NCBI RefSeq assembly: GCF_026013615.1
Contig: NZ_JAPDPI010000013.1
Span: 1 to 64,000 of the forward strand
Direction: 5' to 3'
Length of the DNA: 64,000 nucleotides
Source of the DNA: Plebeiibacterium marinum
GTDB lineage: Bacteria; Bacteroidota; Bacteroidia; Bacteroidales; Marinilabiliaceae
How positions within the stretch are numbered: the stretch's first letter is position 1; every line of letters begins with the position of its first letter. The notes under the pieces are model-generated. The model did not search any database, was not told the origin of the DNA, and worked only from the letters and a program-made list of their open reading frames with translations. Shown one piece after another: positions 18,335 to 28,100 of this stretch. Position numbers and translations under genes: made by a program.

Positions 18335-19531
18335 ATGAGCACATTATCCAATACAGTAATTGGCACACCTTTATCCCCATCTGCAACAAAAGTAATTATG
18401 TTGGGTTCGGGTGAACTAGGGAAAGAGGTTGTTATCGAATTCCAGCGATATGGCGTTGAAGTAATTGCCATCGACAAATACGAGAACGCCCCTGCCATGC
18501 AAGTGGCACACCGCAGCTATATAGTATCCATGCTTGATGGAGAATCATTGGCTAAAATAATCAGGGAAGAAAAACCGGATTATATTATTCCGGAAGTTGA
18601 AGCTATTGCAACAGATACTTTACTTGAATTGGAGAAAGAAGGTTTTAACGTAATTCCTACTGCCAATGCCACAAAACTAACCATGAACAGGGAAGGTATC
18701 AGGACATTAGCAGCTGAAGATTTAGGTTTAAAAACTTCACCATATAAATTTGCAGGAACAAAAGAAGAATTTGAAGCTGCCATTACCGAAGTGGGATGTC
18801 CCTGCGTGGTTAAGCCTATCATGAGTTCTTCGGGGAAAGGCCAAAGCGTGGTTAAAAGCAAGGCTGATATTGATTACGCATGGAACTATGCTCTGGAAGG
18901 TGCCCGCGGAAACAGCGACAGGGTTATCGTGGAAGGTTTTGTGGATTTTGATTATGAAATCACTTTACTGACCATCAGCCATGCCGGCGGAGTTTCTTTC
19001 TGTGCACCTATTGGCCACAGACAAGAGGGTGGCGACTATCAGGAATCGTGGCAACCTCAGGCCATGAGCGATAAAGCCTTAAAAGATGCTCAATACATTG
19101 CCGAAAAAGTAGTTAAAGCCTTAGGTGGAAGAGGTTTGTTTGGCGTAGAATTCTTTATCAAAGGTGATACGGTGTACTTCAGTGAACTATCTCCTCGTCC
19201 GCATGATACAGGAATGGTAACTATGATTTCCCAGGATTTAAGCGAATTTGCGTTACACGTAAGGGCTATCCTTGGATTACCAATTCCCAATATCGTTCAG
19301 CACTCCCCTGCTGCCAGTAGTGTAATCATGGTTGAAGGAAACTCAACCCAGGTAAAATTCAGCGGCTTAGAAGAAGCCCTGGCAGAACCGGATACGCAGG
19401 TAAGACTTTTTGGAAAACCTGAAGTACAGGGAGAAAGACGAATGGGTGTTTGTTTGGCTCGCGGTGCTTCTGTTGAAGAAGCCAGAGACAAAGCAAATAA
19501 AGCAAGTGCTGCAATTAAAGTGACTTTATAA
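18335..19531 (+). CDS. Formate-dependent phosphoribosylglycinamide formyltransferase
   Basis: A 398-residue ATP-grasp enzyme, PurT, which formylates GAR using formate and ATP in purine synthesis. The N-terminal Rossmann part ([18 protein letters not shown], about 25-45) is followed by the ATP-grasp core with [15 protein letters not shown] (about 152-166) and the metal-binding late motif [26 protein letters not shown]. Length and motifs fit the family along the whole protein. It is a single-gene unit with its own terminator. Confidence 0.96.
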   Translation: MSTLSNTVIGTPLSPSATKVIMLGSGELGKEVVIEFQRYGVEVIAIDKYENAPAMQVAHRSYIVSMLDGESLAKIIREEKPDYIIPEVEAIATDTLLELEKEGFNVIPTANATKLTMNREGIRTLAAEDLGLKTSPYKFAGTKEEFEAAITEVGCPCVVKPIMSSSGKGQSVVKSKADIDYAWNYALEGARGNSDRVIVEGFVDFDYEITLLTISHAGGVSFCAPIGHRQEGGDYQESWQPQAMSDKALKDAQYIAEKVVKALGGRGLFGVEFFIKGDTVYFSELSPRPHDTGMVTMISQDLSEFALHVRAILGLPIPNIVQHSPAASSVIMVEGNSTQVKFSGLEEALAEPDTQVRLFGKPEVQGERRMGVCLARGASVEEARDKANKASAAIKVTL

Positions 19532-19689
19532 CAACAATAGTTCGTTAGTTTTTAGTCATTGGTCATTAGTTTATTTGTCAACAGCCTAGATTTCTGCATC
19601 TTATATAAAAATCTTTATTAATGTTAAATTTCTAAACATTAAACACGTACAAAAACTTAACGAATTAATGTAACAAACTATTGTAAAAA

Positions 19690-19735
19690 AAAATCCTCCA
19701 ACAATTGATTATTTATTTATTTATTGGGGGATTTT
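19690..19735 (+). terminator. purT terminator
   Basis: AAAATCCTCCAA (19690-19701) pairs with TTGGGGGATTTT (19724-19735), a 12-bp stem with one wobble and an AT-rich loop, followed by a T tract. It ends the purT transcript; A-run symmetry means it could also act on the other strand. Between purT and this hairpin (19532-19689) only TTAGTCATTGGTCATT-type repeats are seen. Confidence 0.75.
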
Positions 19736-19769
19736 TTATCACATCATCACTCCTTCCTTTAAACTCTGT

Positions 19770-19801
19770 GTTGCAACATTACATACAATCTGTTATTTTT
19801 G
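19770..19801 (+). promoter_or_regulatory. recG promoter
   Basis: GTTG (19770-19773) and TATTTTTG (19794-19801) are spaced by 20 nt, matching the Bacteroidota -33/-7 pattern, 20 nt before the recG ATG. Confidence 0.55.
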
Positions 19802-19821
19802 AGGTTCGATTTTTTTGAAGT

Positions 19822-21921
19822 ATGTCGGAATTAGCAACAAGGGATATAACATATTTACCCGGGGTTGGCCCCAAAAAGGCAGACCTGCTGCGTAATGAAT
19901 TAAAAATTCAATCGTATGAGGATTTGCTATACCACTTCCCATACAAATATATCGACAGGAGCAGAACCTACAAAATCAGGGAAATAAGCACTACCTCATC
20001 CCATATTCAGCTTAGGGGCAAAGTAGTAGGACTAAACACCGTTGGCTCAGGAAAATCGCAACGTCTGGTTGCAAAGTTTGCAGATGACTCAGGTGTTATT
20101 GAGCTGGTATGGTTTAAATTCTTAAAGCAAATCAAATCCAGTCTCGACCCCAATGTTGAATACGTTATTTTTGGGAAACCCAGCAAATTCAACAGTTCAT
20201 ACAACATTGTACACCCTGAAATGGAAAAGGTAGATCCCGCAAAACCAAAGATTGTATCCGGGTTACAGGCTTTTTACCACACTACCGAAAAAATGAAAAA
20301 CAATTACCTGAGTTCAAAGGGGATTCAGAAAATGCAACAAAATATCTTTTTGTCGTTTCAGGGGTTGATTTCAGAAACACTGCCTGCCTATATTATCCAG
20401 CAATATAAGCTGATGATATTAGATCATGCGCTAAGGACAGTACACTTTCCAAAAAACAGCCAGGAATTACAACAAGCACAGTTCCGATTAAAGTTTGAGG
20501 AGCTCTTTTATATTCAACTGAACATCTTACGCCTGAAAAATCAGAGATCCAGAAACATAAAAGGCCATATTTTTTCAACTGTAGGGGATTTTTTCAATCA
20601 CTTTTTTTACAATAACCTCCCTTTTGAATTAACCGGAGCCCAAAAAAGGGTGATACGGGAAATAAGAAATGATGTGGGCACAGGAAGACAATTGAACAGG
20701 CTATTGCAGGGTGATGTGGGCAGCGGAAAAACCATGGTGGCTTTAATGGTAATGCTCATTGCTTTAGACAATAGCTATCAGGCCTGTTTGATGGCTCCTA
20801 CCGAAATACTGGCTACCCAGCATTTTGAATCCATAACCCAGATGCTGAACGGGATGGATCTAAACGTTCGCCTGCTTACCGGATCAACCAGAAAGAAACA
20901 ACGCGATATCATCCATTCCGAACTACAATCAGGTGAATTGCAGATTTTAATAGGTACCCATGCTTTACTTGAAGATGTGGTGCAGTTTAACAACCTGGGT
21001 ATGGTAATTATTGATGAACAACACAGGTTCGGGGTGGCTCAAAGAGCTAAACTCTGGAAGAAAAACGATATACCTCCCCATGTTTTGGTCATGACTGCAA
21101 CACCAATCCCCAGAACTTTGGCCATGACGGTATACGGAGATTTGGATGTGTCGGTAATTGATGAACTCCCTCCGGGACGAAAACCCATCGAAACCAAACA
21201 CTATTTTCATAACCGTCGGAATAATCTGAATAAATTTATTAAAACCGAAATAGTAAAAGGCCGTCAAGTATATGTGGTATATCCCTTGATTGAAGAATCG
21301 GAAAAGATGGACTTTAAAAACCTGGCAGAAGGTTTTGAATACATGCAAACAGCATTCCCTGAATACAAAACCACTATGGTGCATGGAAAAATGAAACCTG
21401 CAGAAAAAGATGCTGCCATGCAGGAATTTGCCAGAGGTGAGGCTCAGATACTGGTAGCTACTACTGTAATTGAAGTTGGCGTTAATGTGCCCAATGCATC
21501 CGTGATGATTATTGAAAGTGCTGAACGCTTTGGGCTTTCGCAACTCCACCAGCTGCGTGGTCGTGTTGGCCGGGGAGCCGAACAAAGCTACTGCATATTA
21601 ATGACCGGCCACAAATTAGGCGAAGACACCCGGAAACGCATGAACATTATGGTGGATTCAAATGATGGTTTTGAAATTGCCGAAGCCGATATGAAACTCC
21701 GTGGACCTGGTGATTTGGAAGGAACCCAGCAAAGCGGCTTGCCATTTGAGCTTAAAATTGCCAACATTACCAGGGACTCCCAATTATTGCAACATGCCCG
21801 CAATGTGGCCAATGCCATACTTGAAAAGGATCCCAACCTTGAACAACCGGAAAACCAGATACTCAACCGCCAGCTCACAAAACTTGCCCGTCAGAAGATG
21901 AACTGGAGCATGATTAGTTAG
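19822..21921 (+). CDS. ATP-dependent DNA helicase RecG
   Basis: A 699-residue RecG branch-migration helicase, which rewinds forks and processes D-loops. It has the N-terminal wedge/OB region (about 1-190, beginning with a PGVGPKKA helix-hairpin-helix-like motif) and superfamily 2 motifs: Walker A GDVGSGKT (about 298), DEQHRFG box (about 399-405), motif III TATPIPRTLAMT, and motif VI QLRGRVGRG. Length is normal. It has its own promoter and ends in a hairpin region. Confidence 0.97.
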   Translation: MSELATRDITYLPGVGPKKADLLRNELKIQSYEDLLYHFPYKYIDRSRTYKIREISTTSSHIQLRGKVVGLNTVGSGKSQRLVAKFADDSGVIELVWFKFLKQIKSSLDPNVEYVIFGKPSKFNSSYNIVHPEMEKVDPAKPKIVSGLQAFYHTTEKMKNNYLSSKGIQKMQQNIFLSFQGLISETLPAYIIQQYKLMILDHALRTVHFPKNSQELQQAQFRLKFEELFYIQLNILRLKNQRSRNIKGHIFSTVGDFFNHFFYNNLPFELTGAQKRVIREIRNDVGTGRQLNRLLQGDVGSGKTMVALMVMLIALDNSYQACLMAPTEILATQHFESITQMLNGMDLNVRLLTGSTRKKQRDIIHSELQSGELQILIGTHALLEDVVQFNNLGMVIIDEQHRFGVAQRAKLWKKNDIPPHVLVMTATPIPRTLAMTVYGDLDVSVIDELPPGRKPIETKHYFHNRRNNLNKFIKTEIVKGRQVYVVYPLIEESEKMDFKNLAEGFEYMQTAFPEYKTTMVHGKMKPAEKDAAMQEFARGEAQILVATTVIEVGVNVPNASVMIIESAERFGLSQLHQLRGRVGRGAEQSYCILMTGHKLGEDTRKRMNIMVDSNDGFEIAEADMKLRGPGDLEGTQQSGLPFELKIANITRDSQLLQHARNVANAILEKDPNLEQPENQILNRQLTKLARQKMNWSMIS

Positions 21922-22012
21922 TGTTGGCAAGAAAAGTTCGGGAAACGTTCGGGTAGCGTTCGGGTTTGTTCGGGTGGTGTTCGGATAGGCATCGGCTATG
22001 GTACCCGAACAC
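21917..22012. repeat. Repeat block after recG: copy of a dispersed 23-mer, GTTCGGG tandem repeats and a hairpin
   Basis: GTTAGTGTTGGCAAGAAAAG plus TTC (21917-21939) recurs exactly, in reverse complement, at 51681-51703. It runs into five tandem copies of GTTCGGGnnn(n) at 21936, 21947, 21958, 21968 and 21979 (periods 11, 11, 10, 11). The last copy starts a hairpin whose arms are GTGTTCGG (21977-21984) and CCGAACAC (22005-22012), which may terminate recG. Confidence 0.8.
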
Positions 22013-22116
22013 AGCCCAAAGACATATGCAAAATTATCCAAAATCGCACCAAGCTTGCTTTGTAACTATTACGGACAATTCTTTCCTAAAACTCTCCCTG
22101 TAGCAAGTGTTTTTTA

Positions 22117-22177
22117 AAATGACCCCCTTGCTTTTTCGATTTAACCCATTTATGGAAATGAACTTTCTTTAATTTTA
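22117..22177 (+). promoter_or_regulatory. Candidate hybrid-regulator operator and promoter of the first GH95 gene
   Basis: AAATGACCC (22117-22125), 12 nt, GATTTAACCC (22138-22147), 22 nt, then TAATTTTA (22170-22177), a one-off match to the -7 box. The same half-sites at the same 12- and 22-nt spacings lie before the CE7 operon at 51427-51367 (minus strand). No -33 box is present, consistent with an activator-dependent promoter. The remainder of the 313-nt gap (22013-22116, 22178-22234) shows nothing else. Confidence 0.6.
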
Positions 22178-22234
22178 TCATGTGTTTCAATAATATATAT
22201 GATAGTGTGGTTAACGCATTGAAATTTTAAAAAG

Positions 22235-24709
22235 ATGAAGAATCTAATTTATTTTATGGGACTTATCATCACCCTGATGTCTTGTTCAAAAGATGATAGT
22301 AAAAAAGTGAATCTGCTGAAATTATGGTATTCAAAACCCGCAACTGCATGGGAAGAAGCCTTGCCCCTTGGCAATGGACGATTAGGGGCAATGGTTTTTG
22401 GAACCGTTGAAAAAGAACACCTGCAATTAAATGAAGAAACTGTATGGGCCGGAGAACCCGGAAATAACCTACCCAAAGGGTTCAGGGATGTTTTACCCCG
22501 GGTTAGAGAACTTATCTTTGCGGGAAGGTATAAGGAAGCTGAGGAATTAACAATGACAGTAACTCCCCGACATGCCCCGGAGTGGAATAACTATGGCATG
22601 CCATACCAAACTGTAGGAGATTTATTCATTGAATTTCCGCATCAACAAAATTACAGCAATTATTATAGAGAGTTGGATATAAGCAATGCTATAAGCAAAA
22701 CTTCGTACCAAGTAGATGGGACAACATTTAATCGTGAATATTTTATTTCTGCGCCGGAACAGGTTATGGTTGTTCGCTTAACCGCTAGTAAAAAAGGGCA
22801 AATTTCCTGTACCCTCAAAATGGATTCCCCACATTCTAAACATAAAGTATCTACTTTAAATAAGCAATTGATTTTAACAGGAAATGGAGAAAATGTAAAG
22901 AACAAAAAAGGGAAAATTCGTTTTTACACTTCTGTAAAACCTGTTCTTTCCGGTGGTGAACTGATACAGGGTGAAGACCACTTAAATATCAAAAATGCTG
23001 ACACTGTTACGGTTTTTTTATCTATTGGTACAAATTTTAAAAACTACAAGGATATTAGTGGCGATGAAACAAAAGTATCTGAAGGGTATTTAGCTAATGC
23101 TATTAATGAGCCATACGGAGCGCTAAAAAGCAACCATATTAAGGATTACAAACAATACTTTGATAGAGTGGAACTTGATCTTGGAATAACCGACTCCATA
23201 AAAAAACCGATAGATCAGCGAATTGTAGATTTCAACAAAGGCTATGATCCTCAATTGGTTTCACTTTACTTTCAGTTTGGGCGTTATTTATTAATATCAT
23301 CTTCCCGTCCGGGTACACAACCTGCCAATCTCCAAGGCATCTGGAACCACAAGAACAATCCTCCCTGGGATAGTAAATATACTGTAAACATTAACACTGA
23401 AATGAATTACTGGCCAGCGGAAGTGACTAATTTATCAGAGATGCACCAACCCCTGTTTTCAATGTTAAAGGATTTGTCAGTCACGGGACAGGAAACAGCG
23501 AAAGAAATGTATGGCGCCAGGGGCTGGGCAATGCATCATAATACGGACATATGGCGAATTACCGGACCTGTAGATGGTGCTTTTTATGGTATGTGGCCAA
23601 TGGGAGGAGCTTGGTTAACCCAGCACTTGTGGTATCATTATTTATATTCAGGTGACAAATCATTTTTAAAGGAAATTTACCCAATATTAAAAGGAGCGGC
23701 ATTGTATTATGCAGATGTTTTACAGCAAGAACCTGAAAATGGATGGATGGTAGTGTCCCCCTGTATGTCACCGGAAAACAAACATCCGCACCAAACCTCA
23801 ATGGCTGCAGGAAATACAATGGATAACCAGTTAGTTTTTGATGTTTTTTCGAATTTGATGGCAGCTTCTGATATATTAGATACAGATAAGGATTTTGCCA
23901 GGGAAGTAAAAGCACTATTTGATAAATTACCCCCCATGCAGATTGGAAAGCATAGCCAGTTGCAAGAGTGGCTTCAGGATTGGGACCGCACTGACGATCA
24001 TCACCGCCATGTATCTCATTTATACGGATTGTTTCCTGGAAGCCAAATTTCACCATTCTCCAACCCTGAATTATTCCAGTCAGCAAAAAATTCCCTGATA
24101 TACCGGGGCGACAAATCTACGGGATGGTCAATGGGATGGAAAGTAAATTTGTGGGCCAGGTTGCTGGATGGAAACAGGGCTTTCAAACTCATAAAAGATC
24201 AGCTATCACCTGCTCCAATTGAAAAAAAAGGGGAGCATGGAGGTACTTACCCTAATTTGTTTGATGCCCACCCCCCATTCCAAATTGATGGAAATTTTGG
24301 ATGCACTTCCGGTATTGCTGAGATGTTGCTACAATCATACGATGGCGATATTTATTTACTTCCGGCACTACCTGACGAATGGGAAAAAGGCTCTGTAAAG
24401 GGATTAAAAACTATAGGAGGTTTTACTATTGATATGATTTGGGACGATTGGCAGGTGAAACAGCTTGTTGTACATTCCTCTGTTGGCGGAAATTGCAGAC
24501 TCAGAATAATAAATAATTTAGAGGGAACTGTAGCTCTAAATAAAGTAAAGGATGAAATGGACAATCCTAATCCTTTGTTTTCAAAAACAAGAATAAAGAC
24601 CCCGATTATAAGCAAAAAAGCCTCTTTTCAATCGTTAGAATTACCTCACACTAATTTGGTTGAATTTGATACTGAAAAAGGCCAGAACTATGTATTTAGG
24701 GCGTTATAA
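22235..24709 (+). CDS. GH95 family glycoside hydrolase (lipoprotein)
   Basis: An 824-residue GH95 enzyme, a family of alpha-L-fucosidases and alpha-L-galactosidases. A lipobox places Cys at residue 17, so it is probably anchored to the membrane facing the periplasm or the surface. The family features are clear: opening [31 protein letters not shown] in the (alpha/alpha)6 barrel, MHHNTDIWR, the SPE segment in the SPCMSPEN context (candidate general acid) and [11 protein letters not shown] with the conserved Asp. It is a monocistronic unit at the left edge of the pectin locus with the same operator as the CE7 operon. A homologue of similar length lies at 52807. Confidence 0.9.
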   Translation: MKNLIYFMGLIITLMSCSKDDSKKVNLLKLWYSKPATAWEEALPLGNGRLGAMVFGTVEKEHLQLNEETVWAGEPGNNLPKGFRDVLPRVRELIFAGRYKEAEELTMTVTPRHAPEWNNYGMPYQTVGDLFIEFPHQQNYSNYYRELDISNAISKTSYQVDGTTFNREYFISAPEQVMVVRLTASKKGQISCTLKMDSPHSKHKVSTLNKQLILTGNGENVKNKKGKIRFYTSVKPVLSGGELIQGEDHLNIKNADTVTVFLSIGTNFKNYKDISGDETKVSEGYLANAINEPYGALKSNHIKDYKQYFDRVELDLGITDSIKKPIDQRIVDFNKGYDPQLVSLYFQFGRYLLISSSRPGTQPANLQGIWNHKNNPPWDSKYTVNINTEMNYWPAEVTNLSEMHQPLFSMLKDLSVTGQETAKEMYGARGWAMHHNTDIWRITGPVDGAFYGMWPMGGAWLTQHLWYHYLYSGDKSFLKEIYPILKGAALYYADVLQQEPENGWMVVSPCMSPENKHPHQTSMAAGNTMDNQLVFDVFSNLMAASDILDTDKDFAREVKALFDKLPPMQIGKHSQLQEWLQDWDRTDDHHRHVSHLYGLFPGSQISPFSNPELFQSAKNSLIYRGDKSTGWSMGWKVNLWARLLDGNRAFKLIKDQLSPAPIEKKGEHGGTYPNLFDAHPPFQIDGNFGCTSGIAEMLLQSYDGDIYLLPALPDEWEKGSVKGLKTIGGFTIDMIWDDWQVKQLVVHSSVGGNCRLRIINNLEGTVALNKVKDEMDNPNPLFSKTRIKTPIISKKASFQSLELPHTNLVEFDTEKGQNYVFRAL

Positions 24710-24800
24710 AACTCAGTATCAATCTTTTAAACTTTAAGACCGACATTATAGGTCAGAATGTTATTCTAATAATATATAATGCCAATATTTTTAAAAAAAC

Positions 24801-24866
24801 AGCCCCGATATTTAGAGGTAAAGCCAGATCATTAAAGGCTTACCTCTGATGTCGGGCTTCTTTTTT
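24801..24866 (+). terminator. Strong terminator after GH95
   Basis: A ~20-bp imperfect stem is formed by the AGCCCCGATA...AGAGGTAA arm (24801-24821) and the TTACCTCTGATGTCGGGCTT arm (24840-24859), followed by TTCTTTTTT. It closes the plus-strand GH95 unit. Confidence 0.85.
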
Positions 24867-24948
24867 AAACAAAACACATACTACCTCAATATCAGCCAGA
24901 GTAAAATCATCTTTCCTTTTATCCAATTCACCTCCATCAAACAACAAA

Positions 24949-24986
24949 AAAGGTTATCAAAGAAATAACACTCTTTGATAACCTTT
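24949..24986 (-). terminator. Terminator of the giant pectin methylesterase gene
   Basis: A perfect 14-bp stem, AAAGGTTATCAAAG (24949-24962) with CTTTGATAACCTTT (24973-24986), is followed on the minus strand by a run of Ts. The transcript of the gene ending at 25102 would first pass a 23-nt segment (25013-24991) that is repeated exactly behind the GH28 gene. Confidence 0.85.
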
Positions 24987-25101
24987 AGCAAACAAATACT
25001 ATAAACTTACTTTAAAAAAACTATTATTATAAACCCTCAATATGGATACCTAAGAGCAGATCCATTAAGCTTCATCAAATAGTTATGCCGAAATTCAAAT
25101 A

Positions 25102-28100
25102 CTAAAATAACGCTTTACATACCTTATTATTAACCTTGACAATATATAAACCGTGTAAATCAAGCTGCTTAGTATAGCTTGAATTATTTGTCCTATCCAA
25201 ATAAATCAAATTGCCACATAAAGAATAAACAGCTATAACTGATTCTCCTTTTAAATTATCAATATGAAGCACTGAATCATAAATACTGACAAACACCTGA
25301 GCCTCATCAGAATCACTTACCGACAGACTCACATCGTTACTAACTTCTTCTGATAGCTCACTCAAGCTACCATATTCATTTGCTGCACACACACTGTATG
25401 TATAACTCACCCCTGGTTCTGCATCAAGATCGGTATAAGAAGGTTCTGTTGTAAATCCAATAACCTCTTCATTACGATAAACTACATAACAAATAGCATA
25501 ATCCGACAAATTCCAATCTAAATCATTATTATTTACCGACAATCCAGTAGGTTTTTCTACCGGTTCAAAATACATTCTGGGATTCCAGTTATCACTACCA
25601 CACAAAACATTATCATAGGTATAGTTAGCTGCTTCTTCCTGAGATAATACAGCCTGTAAACCGGAAACTGTTTCGCCACCTTCTCCTTCACTTTCGGTAT
25701 AAGTAGTTTTTCTATTCGACAAATCAATGGCGTTTCCTTCTGAATCCAAACTATTATACTCTGCAAATAATTTAGGTATCACTCCCATATTAGTCCAACC
25801 TTCAACAGCTGGTAAAATATTCATCTTTGTATTAAGATATACTGCAATTGGTTCATTATGCCAGGGACGCCCTAATTTCAAATTTCCGTCTGCTGCTGCT
25901 TCATTTCCATCAATAGTACAGCTATTAAAAACATATCCATATTTAGTTCCATTGTTATGAGCTGGTGCCACAATTACTGATCCACTGCGTACATTATACA
26001 AAGTACATTCATCTATAAACACATCCCCTGAACCGTATATATAATCTACAGCACCCTCAATATAACAATTGTAGGCGTAATGTCTATCATTTAAACCATT
26101 GGTTGTATACCAAGTATCCTGGAAAGATTTAAAATTACAATTATTAAAAGTAAATCTATCATTATTGGATCGCATAGCCAAAGCCATTGGTCCATTCTGG
26201 TAATCAACACCATAATCATTAACAAATGATATATTTTCAGCATAAAAGTCGCCTGCAGAAACAACTACAACTGCACAATCACTCATTCCCCAAAGTTCTT
26301 TTCTGAAATCCCAACCACTATCCGTTTCACTTGCACTACAGCATATTGCAAAAGAAATAATGGTATTTTCTTTATCCTGACCTATTAAATACATATATGG
26401 TTTATCCTCAGGAATGCGAACTAATTCATTGTATGTTCCTTTTTTAATAAATATCAGCCAAGGAGATGTTTGGTTTGAAGGAGCTGCATCAATGGCCTCC
26501 TGAACCGTGATATAATCCCCGCTTCCATCTTTTGCCACAACTGCGTCATACAGCCTGGCAATTGGCTGTGGCCGGTTCATAGTACTAAAAGATAAAGTAA
26601 GGCCACTAAAGGAGTTACCCGATTTATCTGTCAATGCCCCATCCGGTACCGTAAAAGTATATTCTGTGTCATACTCAAGTTTGGTATAGCTGAATGTTAC
26701 CGTTTTTGAGCCAAAACTTGGGGAAAGAACCGTTGAGCCAAGTGTACAGTTACCTGCACCAGCCATCACCGGCTCATCAAAAGTCAGCACAATGGAACCA
26801 TTGGCCGAAGCATTGGTGGCTCCCTCTGTAGGTACTGTCGATATTAGTGTGGGTGCTGTTTGGTCGTTTACAACAACTTGATCTGCAAACACAAAAACAT
26901 TTGTAATAGCAGTTCCGTCAACATCTGTAGCGTTCCCTATTTCGGCACTTGATGTGTCGGCAATCCATCTCACGTACACCTTTGCCTGTCCCTCTGCATC
27001 TTCAGGTAGCGTAACATTTAAATCAGCCCATGACGCCCCCCAAACTGCTGAAAGGTCTGCATTTCCCAATTGGGTAAAGTTTGTCCCGTCTAACGAATAT
27101 TGAATGGTCATTACCGAGTATCCGTGGTACGATCCAGAAAGCATAGAGTTAACCTGTATGTTTTCATATCCCACGGTGGAGAACGAGGCTTGATAGGCCC
27201 GTGGCGTTGCAAATTCAGATGTAGATGCCCAAAACTGAGCACATGCATAACCTGGCGAGAATGAACTGGAAGTGCGGGCCAGCCAGCCGGTTGTAGATCC
27301 ATCATTTTTCACAACTGAAAACATACCTGTATTGTCCGTTGCAGAAAAATAATCAGCAGACCTGTCACTTGTTGGGTCTTTTTCGGAAAAATCCCATCCC
27401 ACAATAAATGGGACTTCATCAAAATTTGCTATATAAGCTTTGTCCTCATTTACTAATACAGTGCGAATCAAATCAGTAGTGTTATCTTCCCAGTTTAAAA
27501 AGTTGGCTACAACATTTGGCTCTGCAGTCACCGTAACAATTGTTCCTGCCTCATACCTACCTCCCGTAGGTTCAGGGCTTAATGAAACTTTTCCCCAATC
27601 ACAACCATTAACCTCTACATTAAACGCATAGGTTGTTTTTGCATTAAAGACAGCTTTTACACTTACATCTCCATTAATTGTGAAAATGTATGGATTTTCA
27701 GAAGATAATACAGCTCCAGTATTACCATCCTGCCACTCAACAAACTCATATCCAAAATTATTGGTTGCCGTTAATGTAACCTCATCCCCTTCATTATATG
27801 TACCTGACGTTGGTGCAACCTCCCCTGCTGCTTCTTCCGATAAAGAAACAGTCAGCTCTGCTGCAGCTGTCAACTGTTTTAACCAACGAGGATCCCCAAT
27901 GATACCGCCGGTTGTACTTGCAGTAGCTATAGGCGATGAAGACAATATTGTAAAATCTCCTGCATCAGCATTTGCAAAACCTATTTCGGTCAAACCTAAT
28001 GTTTCAAGGGAATTATCAGTAATAGAAGATGATGTGGCACTTGTTATATTATAACTCCCGTAATTAACCACAAGGTTGTTTTCGGCAGATAGGTTACCCC

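Noticed and set aside
20965-21585. 206-codon antisense frame inside recG
   Set aside because: It lies fully within a well-conserved gene; its aromatic-rich composition is the usual result of reading coding DNA on the opposite strand.
23559-24086. 175-codon antisense frame inside the first GH95 gene
   Set aside because: It is opposite conserved catalytic-region sequence and has no homologous features.
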